From positions 1 through 36,856 of the IMG/VR virus record IMGVR_UViG_3300037106_000027: a DNA stretch of 36,856 nt, one strand, 5' to 3'. This DNA comes from a virus. Shown here one piece after another: positions 32,901-36,856 of this stretch. The position numbers were made by a program, and so were the translations under genes. Numbering within the stretch: the stretch's first letter is position 1; each line of letters opens with the position of its first letter. The notes beneath the pieces were generated by a model, which worked only from the letters and a program-made list of their open reading frames with translations, made no database searches and was not told the DNA's origin.

Positions 32901-35055
32901 GGCTCTCGACATGAGCCCGGCGCAGATGCAGGCCAGCTTCGACAATGGCGTGCTGACGCTGCTGGAGAACATCCAGGACAAGCGAGGCCTCGGGCAAGAC
33001 TTGGCCGAAACCGCCGCCGCGATGTTCCAGTCCGCGCAGGAGGGCGACCTGGCGCAGAAGAAACCCGGAGAGCCCGCCTACCCCGTGCTGAGCGAGGGCC
33101 CCCACCTGCGGGCGCTGCGAGACTTTCTCTCGACCACTTACCTCGACGCGGCCGAGTCGGTGGCCGAAGTCTTGCCGGATGAGTTCTTCCATCGTATTAC
33201 CAGCAGCCCTGGATTTGCGCGCGGCCTCGAAGCGTACCGCGAACTGCTCGAGAAGCCGATGGCCGACAATCACGCCCTGAACGAGGGCGTGTTCAGCGAT
33301 GCTCTGGGCCCGGTGGGAGCCTACTATCCGCTGGTGCCGGTCACGAGCGCCGAGGCGGCGCAGGCGAAAGCCCCGGGAACGACCTCAGGCTACCGCAAGC
33401 CGCGCAACATCTCCAATGATTTCGCCACGGGCCTCGCGCTCCGGTACGACGCGGGAATGGAGGCGCTGCGCAACCGCTTGACGCGAGCGATCAAAGCTAA
33501 CAACAAAGCTGCGCTGATCCAGACGCTGGAAGACGAAGGGCTGCTGCGGAAGATGCGGCCGAACGAAGTAGCGGGGGACGTCATCAACATCGGCGGCGAG
33601 GATTTCAAGGCCGACTACATCAAATCCGAAGGCGTATTGGTTCCGACCTGGCTCCGAAAGGAGCTGGTTCCGATTCTGGAACTCGAAGGCCGGCCGCACC
33701 AGCTGGTTCAATATGTCAACCAGGTGATGCAGGTGTTGAACAAACTCTCTCTAGTGGGGCCGCTCAATCTCGTTTACCATGCCACGAACCTGCTGGGGAC
33801 TTTGACCTTCAACACACCTTTCATCCCCGGGTCTGTCCTGGGGGAGAAGGTTGGCAACTCGCCGTTAACAAAACAGTTCTACGCCCTGGTGCGCATCCTT
33901 CACACCGACCCCACAACCGCGGACGCGGTTGCAGACATGACCGAGATGGCCAAGGTGGGCGCCTTGCCCGACCGCTTCGGCTCGGAGACCTTCTCCCAGC
34001 GGTTCGCCGAGCAACTCGGCGCCGAAGACAAGATGTGGAGGTTCGAAGTGGGCGGTAGGAATCTGGCCCTCCCGAAGAGCGCGGGTCCGATCCTCTTCGG
34101 CCCCAAGGGCATGGACATTCGGGCGCGCCTGCTGATGTGGCGGATCGCGAAACAACTCCAGCCGCAGGGGAACCCGCAAAGCTGGGCTAGGTCCACGAAT
34201 CAACTCGGCGTCTACGTGCGTGGGATGCAGAGCGACATAGAACGCGCGCTGAAGGCGAGCGGTTTCTCTCCGTTCTTCACCGCCGGTTCCACGATGGTGC
34301 GCAACGGGATCAACGGCTTTCTGGGACGTGGCCCGATCACGAGCGACAAGTTCAGTTATCGACTAAAACAACTACTGACGGGGGGGGCCCCTGCGCTCAT
34401 CGCCATCTGGGCTCTGATCAACAAGGCGTACCGGGGCAAGTGGCCCTGGGAAGAGCCAAATTCGAAACTCTTGGCGTTCGCCGTGAAGCCGGCCGACCGC
34501 AATTCCGCACTGGGCCGGGCGCTGTGGGGCTCGAAGCCGGGCACGGCCTACGTGAATCTGGCCTTCATCAATCCGTTGCTGGCGCGCGGCCTGCGCGCAC
34601 TGGGCATCATGGACGCCTACGAGACGCGGCAGCTCGGCGGGTCGTTCGATCAGATCACGAAAGCCGCAGTAAAGGGATCGGCGAATGCGTTTATCGGGCC
34701 GGCCGCCGGCCCTCTGGTGCGGACCGGCATGATCGCCGCGACGGGCCGCGAGCCGTATCTGACGGACGTGCAGGATGTGACCTTCATGCGAGCGGCGGCG
34801 AAAAAGCCGGGATTCCTACGCAGTCGCGTCGAGTATGGCAAAGAGGCCGCGCTCAGCCTCAATAATTTCTTTGGCAACCTGGCCACGGCTACTGGGATCG
34901 GGTACGAAGCGGAGCGCGCAGCGAAGACCGGTAACGCTGCGTTGCGGATGCTCACCGATCTGGCTGCACCCCGCCTGGTGGGAACGGTTTCGGATCAGTC
35001 GGCCAAAGCGAGACGGCTGGCCAACGAGCGCCGGGCAGCGGCGCGGGAGCGGTGA
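26935..35055 (+). CDS. giant polyvalent ejection protein: 3x FtsK-gamma-like, ddrB/ParB, PBECR nuclease
   Basis: 2706 residues from ATG 26935 (TGATG overlap). Order: Pro-rich N-terminus; helical membrane-like domain about 129-250; Pro linkers with PGEAP repeats; three FtsK-gamma-like winged helices at about 372-425, 453-512 and 564-620; a ddrB/ParB-type domain at about 690-1050 (VVDLAHDNLLTSH, VISGNGRTEAIKLAYK); a short domain at 1223-1306 (FALDFESDIDKAAFIAAQ); a REEEFH helix near 1453-1459; a toxin-like PBECR-type nuclease at about 1707-1825 (GDIDLIWG, GLAKLAKWHPEIL, KTWLLTAF); and a long helical C-terminus resembling LPD38-type domains (LSLVGPLNLVYHATNLLGTL; LLTGGAPALIAIWALINKAY near 2480-2500). 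Such polyvalent proteins enter the host with DNA and may counter host defences or act on the host chromosome. Domain names come from pattern recognition. Confidence 0.8.
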   Translation: MPSEWDIVDVSKPPAKPDPWAVVAISPSATPAPPAADSSPNVPGAEKTGLPGLPAMPVSVTEEPTLLERIGNVFGKGAQNAADFLLQNAKMGIAPGAPVAAAAPPPGITAKQATQAAKTYETPMLPVSELLPESPNDGNVTKFARGALQGAEGLTTPVNLALMAALGAAGATARASVEPAVQQGWHLADAALSAYFSGQAAHGLYGAGKDAVEAVGKGDWGKAATDLGLGTVDGLIAYLGARNAFKNVQGAAEIGRTQRILQENLNRREAARRAAEPKPATESIPPASGAVPTATRLLPPGEAPEAKPPAPPPELPGGKKLLAPGEAPLPEPPPEVPAGWQIVKSEPAPEVEPAAPRSGSAWPQGIAPPVGVEVFDRAAELARSRGSISPIVLQRELEIPQLEAQGLFRRLIGQGVVDRIGRIPAPPEDSGPAAAPPQSGAAKGAPAIQPKPDSVDYYDQAVSLARQNGAISRTGLQNAFGLNRDDAQSLLSRMIQGVNGEPGVVSPNGRLIAPQKPAVAPGGQRELPLVAQGPAQASPESPVEAPPSPEAPPLPPAAPQPPQATLYDRAVEFGAKYGKVSQAGLRLHLGISASRADSLLTQLSQAGKIDPNTKKWIGGRTAPIGKPAPPQILPIDNRPPMTSAQPGAPVTPLPAPAPAPAGDFEGAADDLPPERVGRTEEVSTPEGTKAQAQWRVVDLAHDNLLTSHSYAGVENPEYPQEYQNRDRSRIASETQIRGIAANPVAKRLSQNYLTSEGAPIYANRDGRRTVISGNGRTEAIKLAYKQGTAAGYRAGLPEELTAAGIDPKVLEGIQQPMLSRALVGKMPLGRIARESNAPSVAERSPVELARADAKRLTGALMEAFKPGEDGRIVTTENWPFIQTFFRELLTAAERGKYTLGNGGINQAGIARIRNAVFAKAYGESAALENVAEDPDDNVRSITAAMLRAAPSFARVGEGVAAGTLHDLNIAPDVAAAAGKLSSLRAQGTTVEDYLNQEELFAPELSPLGREMLRVFGVHSRSSARLAEILTNYASAVEALGSPQQASLLGDTIPTRAEVLEAAVEATEARAKLLAEQRKAKKDVQSQARNDAAGSGGEVGDVDGQGPSGPDRAADPAGVRAGAEAPPVQSAPRQQAPVAPSPRPLEPQQPPAATTAAWRAGASALPIDVQEIRDWLRDNEGTGKPATVEYARQYLAGADSQARPMPQAEPAAQPKAEASAPAPRLPHELASAKPNYAFGAKEFALDFESDIDKAAFIAAQFKPSKADAQYVGFVRQATGLSTQAVRSAGVRVRSAIKELARDAEPGVLRVPDVLGRRLKPPGGETFFAPKLKDARGARSPQEYFAAADSRYEALLRDRPGHIYVNAPAHGLIVSALRHAGLPAQNFAGLTLGPADANLLYRALGEFEQTEQEPGVRAAIGQMRAAMRQAAGESKTLTFVRSGPDVSAMERRTARREEEFHRQQILRTRGKVLEGHVDSQRLSQNQTVHKGLRAIERDRHETGQRAYVELAASLASGQWGDLGLTREEAIDALHAYIGEIVRLHGDQAGGIINHVHPAIRNAVQERLAASGQPATVAARTLRRRPGHDAGPGSGGQFYRPLRGVPEGRPEDLPSQVRSDLSARTAPVEHAGPGTLDLFGEEANQTSREAAKSDAAKLEADRLTAEFGSALNRNNLRKKLKPGEKPQQGDLFGGMPEKPAQGKLLFQKGGTGPHGPIFTEFRHDAAGAIAKLRQAQSGEAVAALHHPAVGDIDLIWGESGTSPGNGYGLAKLAKWHPEILDNLQETLDTMTAAARNENTVQLDSATHHAVVRRNWKGNPKTWLLTAFEKKQPSLAGRTMDISGTREARRDDTAPPPSGGTSSMAPTGEGGKREKTSDFWKDESGEFDLANLRAGLREKFGEAANQANYTGLGAKDIFLRNLSQLEKTSSAGHAAAVRAAASKGQVAALLRAAVPRIEAAIGKRGPTWTEFRTALIESRLRGIRERWRAMAEQALDMSPAQMQASFDNGVLTLLENIQDKRGLGQDLAETAAAMFQSAQEGDLAQKKPGEPAYPVLSEGPHLRALRDFLSTTYLDAAESVAEVLPDEFFHRITSSPGFARGLEAYRELLEKPMADNHALNEGVFSDALGPVGAYYPLVPVTSAEAAQAKAPGTTSGYRKPRNISNDFATGLALRYDAGMEALRNRLTRAIKANNKAALIQTLEDEGLLRKMRPNEVAGDVINIGGEDFKADYIKSEGVLVPTWLRKELVPILELEGRPHQLVQYVNQVMQVLNKLSLVGPLNLVYHATNLLGTLTFNTPFIPGSVLGEKVGNSPLTKQFYALVRILHTDPTTADAVADMTEMAKVGALPDRFGSETFSQRFAEQLGAEDKMWRFEVGGRNLALPKSAGPILFGPKGMDIRARLLMWRIAKQLQPQGNPQSWARSTNQLGVYVRGMQSDIERALKASGFSPFFTAGSTMVRNGINGFLGRGPITSDKFSYRLKQLLTGGAPALIAIWALINKAYRGKWPWEEPNSKLLAFAVKPADRNSALGRALWGSKPGTAYVNLAFINPLLARGLRALGIMDAYETRQLGGSFDQITKAAVKGSANAFIGPAAGPLVRTGMIAATGREPYLTDVQDVTFMRAAAKKPGFLRSRVEYGKEAALSLNNFFGNLATATGIGYEAERAAKTGNAALRMLTDLAAPRLVGTVSDQSAKARRLANERRAAARER
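28048..28794 (+). other. three FtsK-gamma-like winged-helix domains in tandem
   Basis: Within the giant protein. Copy 1 (28048-28206): VEVFDRAAELARSRGSISP ... LQRELEIPQLEAQGLFRRL. Copy 2 (28291-28470): YYDQAVSLARQNGAISR ... GLQNAFGLNRDDAQSLLSRM. Copy 3 (28624-28794): LYDRAVEFGAKYGKVSQ ... LRLHLGISASRADSLLTQL. Each shows the (L/Y)YD-x-AV ... G-x-(I/V)S ... LQ-x-x-(F/L)-x-I-x-x-x-x-A-x-x-L-(I/L)-x-x-(M/L) pattern of the FtsK gamma (KOPS-reading) domain. Linkers are Pro/Ala-rich. None has an attached FtsK motor. Confidence 0.7.
30179..30346 (+). CDS. nested ORF 1 inside the giant gene (55 residues)
   Basis: ATG 30179 to TAG 30346, in the +1 frame relative to the giant protein. It codes a compact helical basic/Gln-rich protein (TRPAVVAKLVTLMDKVHQGQ, AQQIRQEFEQEQKLRQF, then NPPPGSKPQ). 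By hand count about 50 of 55 codons end in G or C (about 91%), while the main frame over the same bases has about 37%. So the codon signal switches frame here. The main-frame product is a Gly/Pro/Ala linker. Ribosome site is weak: GAAAGG 9 bases upstream. Likely a real overprinted gene, or evidence of a mis-framed region. Confidence 0.5.
   Translation: MYSPKHVTTRPAVVAKLVTLMDKVHQGQTAQQIRQEFEQEQKLRQFNPPPGSKPQ
31572..31588 (+). promoter_or_regulatory. perfect ribosome-binding site inside the giant gene
   Basis: AGGAGGT at 31572-31578 with a 10-base spacer to the ATG at 31589. It is one of the strongest Shine-Dalgarno matches seen in the window and lies within the open frame of the polyvalent protein, so it decides the start of nested ORF 2. 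Confidence 0.65.
31589..31810 (+). CDS. nested ORF 2 inside the giant gene (73 residues)
   Basis: ATG 31589 to TAG 31810, in the +1 frame. It reads as a real small soluble protein: a polar N-terminus, WRHPDNLQQWLRERYGD, VAADNFTDLFEAYRRGGQK, then TFRAKFDQIFPPEQHP. By hand count about 61 of 73 codons end in G or C (about 84%), against about 44% in the giant gene's own frame. A perfect AGGAGGT precedes it. The main frame here codes an Arg/Pro-rich, linker-like stretch just before the nuclease domain (about 1707-1825). It could be an inhibitor of that nuclease or an independent gene, which is inference. The ATG at 31520 gives a longer version without a ribosome site. Confidence 0.6.
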   Translation: MSTQQSETLSRNDWRHPDNLQQWLRERYGDGQVTTPGQVAADNFTDLFEAYRRGGQKTFRAKFDQIFPPEQHP

Positions 35056-35059
35056 TGCG

Positions 35060-35314
35060 ATGCGCGGCGTGACGCGGCGGGCCTGGTTTCTGGTGCTGGC
35101 TGGAGTCCCCCTGGCGGCGCGGCCGTCGCTGCGCGATGAGGTCGCGATCGCGGGCAACGCGCACAGCGTGCAGTATGCGGAATGGACGAAGGCCATGAAC
35201 GCGCACCGCGCCCCCGGGACTGTCGACGCGCGGGTAGTGGAAGCCTGGGGCCCGCTGCCGGAGCTGTGGCGGCGGCTAGAAAAGGCCTGGCGGCATTGGA
35301 TGCTGGGGAGTTGA
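35060..35314 (+). CDS. small protein with signal-peptide-like N-terminus
   Basis: 84 residues from ATG 35060, with GGGAGCGG upstream; the opening at 34835 overlaps the giant gene. It begins MRGVTRRAWFLVLAGVPLAARP, a basic end plus short hydrophobic core ending in Ala-x-Ala-like residues. This is a possible Sec signal or, with RR before a hydrophobic stretch, a twin-arginine signal. The mature part is polar with Trp-rich C-terminal helices (LPELWRRLEKAWRHWM). It lies between the giant protein and a one-helix membrane protein, where lysis genes are common, so a spanin-like role is conceivable. Not recognised. Confidence 0.5.
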   Translation: MRGVTRRAWFLVLAGVPLAARPSLRDEVAIAGNAHSVQYAEWTKAMNAHRAPGTVDARVVEAWGPLPELWRRLEKAWRHWMLGS

Positions 35315-35318
35315 GGCG

Positions 35319-35528
35319 ATGAGTGCGAATCCGGAGATTTACATATCGATTGTGCTGGGCCTGATCGCCGTCGCGGGACAGCTCTGCAACGTGATCCTGA
35401 ACCTGTCGATCAAGGCCGCGATCCTGGCGAGCGAGAAGGCCGCCCGCGAAAAGGTCGAGGCCGACTTCGTGCTGGAAAAGACGTGCCAGGCCCGAATAGT
35501 CTGCTCCCCGCGGCGCGACTACGCCTGA
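35319..35528 (+). CDS. small membrane protein, possible second holin or spanin part
   Basis: 69 residues; ATG 35319 with GAGG just upstream. One hydrophobic helix (residues 7-30: IYISIVLGLIAVAGQLCNVI) precedes a charged coiled helix (AAILASEKAAREKVEADFVL) and a Cys-containing tail. This resembles type III holins or inner-membrane spanins with an N-terminal anchor. It is the last plus-strand gene of the virion block and converges with the minus-strand gene at 35569. Confidence 0.55.
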   Translation: MSANPEIYISIVLGLIAVAGQLCNVILNLSIKAAILASEKAAREKVEADFVLEKTCQARIVCSPRRDYA

Positions 35529-35568
35529 CGGCCGGCGGCGAGTTCCCTGCCCTGGGCTTCGCGCTGCA

Positions 35569-36045
35569 TCACGTCAACGCCTTTCGGGCCTTTGCCGCTT
35601 CCCTTTCGCGAACCGCCGCATACGTGATTCCGGGCTGCTTCCGAGCGTACTTCCTCATGAGGTCTATGGCCTTGTCGAGGTTGGCGACCGCGCGGTGCTT
35701 GTCCCCCCTGTGCTCCTTCCAAATCTGTGCCCGATACATCCGCAGTTTACGCAGCGTTGCGTCGGCGAACGGGATCCGCTCGCCTGACTGGAGGACGATA
35801 CGGCGCGGCACCGAAAAGCCGAGAGAGAGTTGGAGATCCGTCTCGCCCCGGACTTTCAGGCGACGGGCACGGACGAGCCCGGCGAGCTTTTCAATGATCC
35901 ACTCGCGGGAAAAATGCGCGATCAACTCCGGGATGGAATCGTACAAGGTTTCGGCAACCACGCGACTTGGCGCGGTCGCCTCCGCGTCCCTGGCAGCCAT
36001 TTCAACGGCGACGGTTAACTCCTCGGCGACGCTCAGTCTTGCCAT
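35569..36045 (-). CDS. hypothetical protein, helical C-terminus
   Basis: 158 residues. I start at the ATG at 36045 because GAGGAG stands 6 bases before it on the minus strand; an earlier start at 36102 lacks a site. The N-terminus is helical (SVAEELTVAVEMAARDAEAT), followed by AHFSREWIIEKLAGLVRARR and a beta part (ETDLQLSLGFSVPRRIVLQS, GERIPFADATLRKLRMYRAQ), then a basic helical C-terminus (NLDKAIDLMRKYARKQPGIT). Not a family I recognise. It belongs to a minus-strand run with two microproteins upstream. Confidence 0.6.
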   Translation of the reverse strand: MARLSVAEELTVAVEMAARDAEATAPSRVVAETLYDSIPELIAHFSREWIIEKLAGLVRARRLKVRGETDLQLSLGFSVPRRIVLQSGERIPFADATLRKLRMYRAQIWKEHRGDKHRAVANLDKAIDLMRKYARKQPGITYAAVREREAAKARKALT

Positions 36046-36137
36046 CTCGTGCTCCTCTTGGGGTGTTCGAGTGACTCCGCTATCGCGTGGCTCTTCCGCC
36101 ACAAGTTGCAGGGCGAGGCTTTGTCGTTTATTTTCAT
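36033..36137 (-). CDS. possible microprotein (34 residues)
   Basis: ATG at 36137 with GGAGGG 9 bases upstream; stop at 36033, overlapping the start of the next gene in another frame. The product is polar and basic (MKINDKASPCNLWRKSHAI), with no hydrophobic core. Its ribosome site is good but the coding signal is weak. It may be a leader that couples translation of the gene at 36045, rather than a functional protein. Confidence 0.3.
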   Translation of the reverse strand: MKINDKASPCNLWRKSHAIAESLEHPKRSTRWQD

Positions 36138-36153
36138 TGGTTCGAGCCCTCCA

Positions 36154-36288
36154 TCAGCTCGTCGATAGCTCAGAATCCGCCTCGATGACGTGTTCGCAAA
36201 TCGATCGAATCGGGGCTCCCGAAGGGGCCACGATCAAAGCGTTATCTAGTATTTCTTCCAGTTGTTTGGCGAGAACCGTCTTTAGCAT
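36154..36288 (-). CDS. microprotein with strong ribosome site (44 residues)
   Basis: ATG 36288 to TGA 36154 on the minus strand. GGGAGGT lies 5 bases before the ATG, one of the best sites in the window. The product is amphipathic (MLKTVLAKQLEEILDNALIV), then a small loop (APSGAP) and IRSICEHVIEADSEL. It is too short for a known domain; the pattern suits a short helical adaptor or inhibitor. It is the first of three minus-strand genes and follows a hairpin at 36306-36321. Confidence 0.5.
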   Translation of the reverse strand: MLKTVLAKQLEEILDNALIVAPSGAPIRSICEHVIEADSELSTS

Positions 36289-36305
36289 TTTCCACCTCCC
36301 TTGAT

Positions 36306-36321
36306 ACGCCCGCTTGGGCGT
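36306..36321 (-). promoter_or_regulatory. short hairpin upstream of the microprotein gene
   Basis: ACGCCC (36306-36311) pairs with GGGCGT (36316-36321) around GCTT. On the minus strand it lies 18 bases before the ATG at 36288, between the tandem-repeat gene and the microprotein, with no T-run. It may stabilise or modulate the downstream message. Confidence 0.3.
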
Positions 36322-36355
36322 TCGTGTAGCTTTTCCGCCACGTAGTTGCTGCAGA

Positions 36356-36598
36356 TCACTGCTTAGCCTTCTTTCCCCATCGGGCTTGTGCCGCTGCCTT
36401 GGCGATCTCCTTGCGCCGTTCCGGGCTCAGTTTCGCCGTGCGCATGGCAGCCAGGCCCACCGCGAGAGCGTTCCTGGGCGGGACCTGCTTAGCCTCACGG
36501 CTTGGCTGAGACTTCGCCCAGCGGGCCTTGGCGGCGGCTCTCCCAATTTCGCTCCGCCGCTCGGGCGGTAATTTCGTCCGAGTTTTCTTCTTGCTCAT
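36356..36598 (-). CDS. small basic protein with two LxPERRxEIxxAAAxARW motifs
   Basis: 80 residues from the ATG at 36598; the opening at 36658 adds a hydrophobic stretch without a ribosome site. Two near-identical motifs stand out: LPPERRSEIGRAAAKARWAK and, nearer the C-terminus, LSPERRKEIAKAAAQARWGK. They are joined by a short linker with NALAVGLAAMR. The protein is highly basic (N-terminal MSKKKTRTK). Such short RR-x-E-I-x-x-x-A-A-x-A-R-W motifs occur singly in small bacterial proteins. Two in tandem suggest a dimer-like nucleic-acid binder. Function unknown. Confidence 0.6.
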   Translation of the reverse strand: MSKKKTRTKLPPERRSEIGRAAAKARWAKSQPSREAKQVPPRNALAVGLAAMRTAKLSPERRKEIAKAAAQARWGKKAKQ

Positions 36599-36662
36599 CG
36601 TATCGGCAGAGTAGCACAACGCATATGCTAGCGCAAGCACAAAAGCGGTCGATAACAATAAT
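36599..36662. promoter_or_regulatory. divergent intergenic region
   Basis: A relatively A/T-rich 64-base gap between the minus-strand basic protein and the partial plus-strand gene. It contains the palindrome GCATATGC (36621-36628). A weak minus-strand promoter guess is TTGCGC with TACTCT 17 bases later, which would give a very short leader. No confident call. Confidence 0.3.
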
Positions 36663-36856
36663 GTGCTGCCTCAGTCACAGCCACAAGCCGCAGCCACCGT
36701 TCGGTTGCCGCGGTCGGCCTCGCGGCGCGGGCAGGTCACGTACTGCAAGCTGCTGCGCGCAGCGCGGCCGAACCGCACCTCCGGCGGCTGGGACCTCGAC
36801 GGGGAGTTGCTACGTCCGGGCGCAACGCTCAAGGAATGCGAACTGTGGCCGGCGGC
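36663..36856 (+). CDS. N-terminal part of a hypothetical protein (3' end outside window)
   Basis: The frame opens after an upstream stop and starts at GTG 36663, running off the right edge with 64 residues. After a Gln/Ala-rich start it reads SRRGQVTYCKLLRAARPNRT, then SGGWDLDGELLRPGATLKEC and ELWPA. The 'G-x-V-x-Y-x-K-L-L-R-A-A-R-P ... G-W-x-L-x-G ... L-R-P-G' flow and high G/C third positions suggest real coding. I associate similar sequences with phage or accessory-region hypotheticals, but cannot name one. No ribosome site is visible. Confidence 0.5.
   Translation, partial: MLPQSQPQAAATVRLPRSASRRGQVTYCKLLRAARPNRTSGGWDLDGELLRPGATLKECELWPA

Noticed and set aside
36600-36607. GCCGATAC on the minus strand, resembling the FliA -10 element
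   Set aside because: No matching TAAAG-type -35 at an 11-base spacing and it sits only a few bases before the ATG at 36598.
1-36856. Circular closure of the window
   Set aside because: Joining the right end (partial gene at 36663) to the left end gives a frame mismatch and the two partial products do not form one sensible protein; no terminal repeat was seen.
1-36856. tRNA genes, CRISPR arrays and insertion sequences
   Set aside because: No tRNA-like TTCGA/CCA folds, regularly spaced repeats or transposase motifs were seen by eye.

Overview
This window is almost entirely phage DNA: a high-GC (about 65% by eye) short-tailed virus or prophage interior. A contiguous plus-strand virion block (2596-35528) is flanked by small accessory and regulatory genes. 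No integrase, DNA or RNA polymerase, tRNA, CRISPR array or insertion sequence is visible, and a gene runs off each end. There is no tape-measure or tail-tube gene. The portal, several adaptor-like proteins, a large nozzle-like protein and a final set of probable ejection proteins point to a podovirus plan mixing P22-like and T7-like features. The host cannot be fixed from sequence; it is a high-GC bacterium.

Layout. 3-1286: a tightly overlapping plus-strand run of small genes (unidentified fragment, HNH-like protein, winged-helix-like protein, zinc-ribbon protein, KOW-like protein). 1343-2542: minus-strand regulators (a protein with a MerR/excisionase-type helix-turn-helix at each end, a Fis-type HTH protein, a membrane-anchored protein) with a tiny plus-strand membrane ORF between them. 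2596-8821: packaging (small-terminase-like protein, FliA/WhiG-type sigma factor, large terminase), a zinc-finger protein, a holin-like protein and the portal. 8805-13744: small unknowns, an M15-like peptidase (probable endolysin), scaffold, decoration-like protein and major capsid protein. 13818-24510: beta-helix, lectin-like, adaptor, tailspike, nozzle and fibre genes. 24544-35055: a GNAT-like protein and the presumed ejection proteins, ending in one 2706-residue polyvalent protein. 35060-36856: small secreted and membrane proteins, then a minus-strand run of small genes and a partial plus-strand gene.

How it fits together. A phage sigma factor lying between the terminase subunits could direct late transcription. 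The M15 peptidase plus holin-like membrane proteins give a lysis set embedded among virion genes. The giant last protein probably enters the cell with the DNA. It combines three FtsK-gamma-like winged helices, a ddrB/ParB-type domain and a toxin-like (PBECR-type) nuclease domain. Two small ORFs are nested inside its frame at 30179-30346 and 31589-31810. Both carry the high-GC3 codon signal that the main frame loses there, and the second has a perfect AGGAGGT ribosome-binding site. These nested genes, the triple FtsK-gamma array and the sigma factor are the most unusual features.
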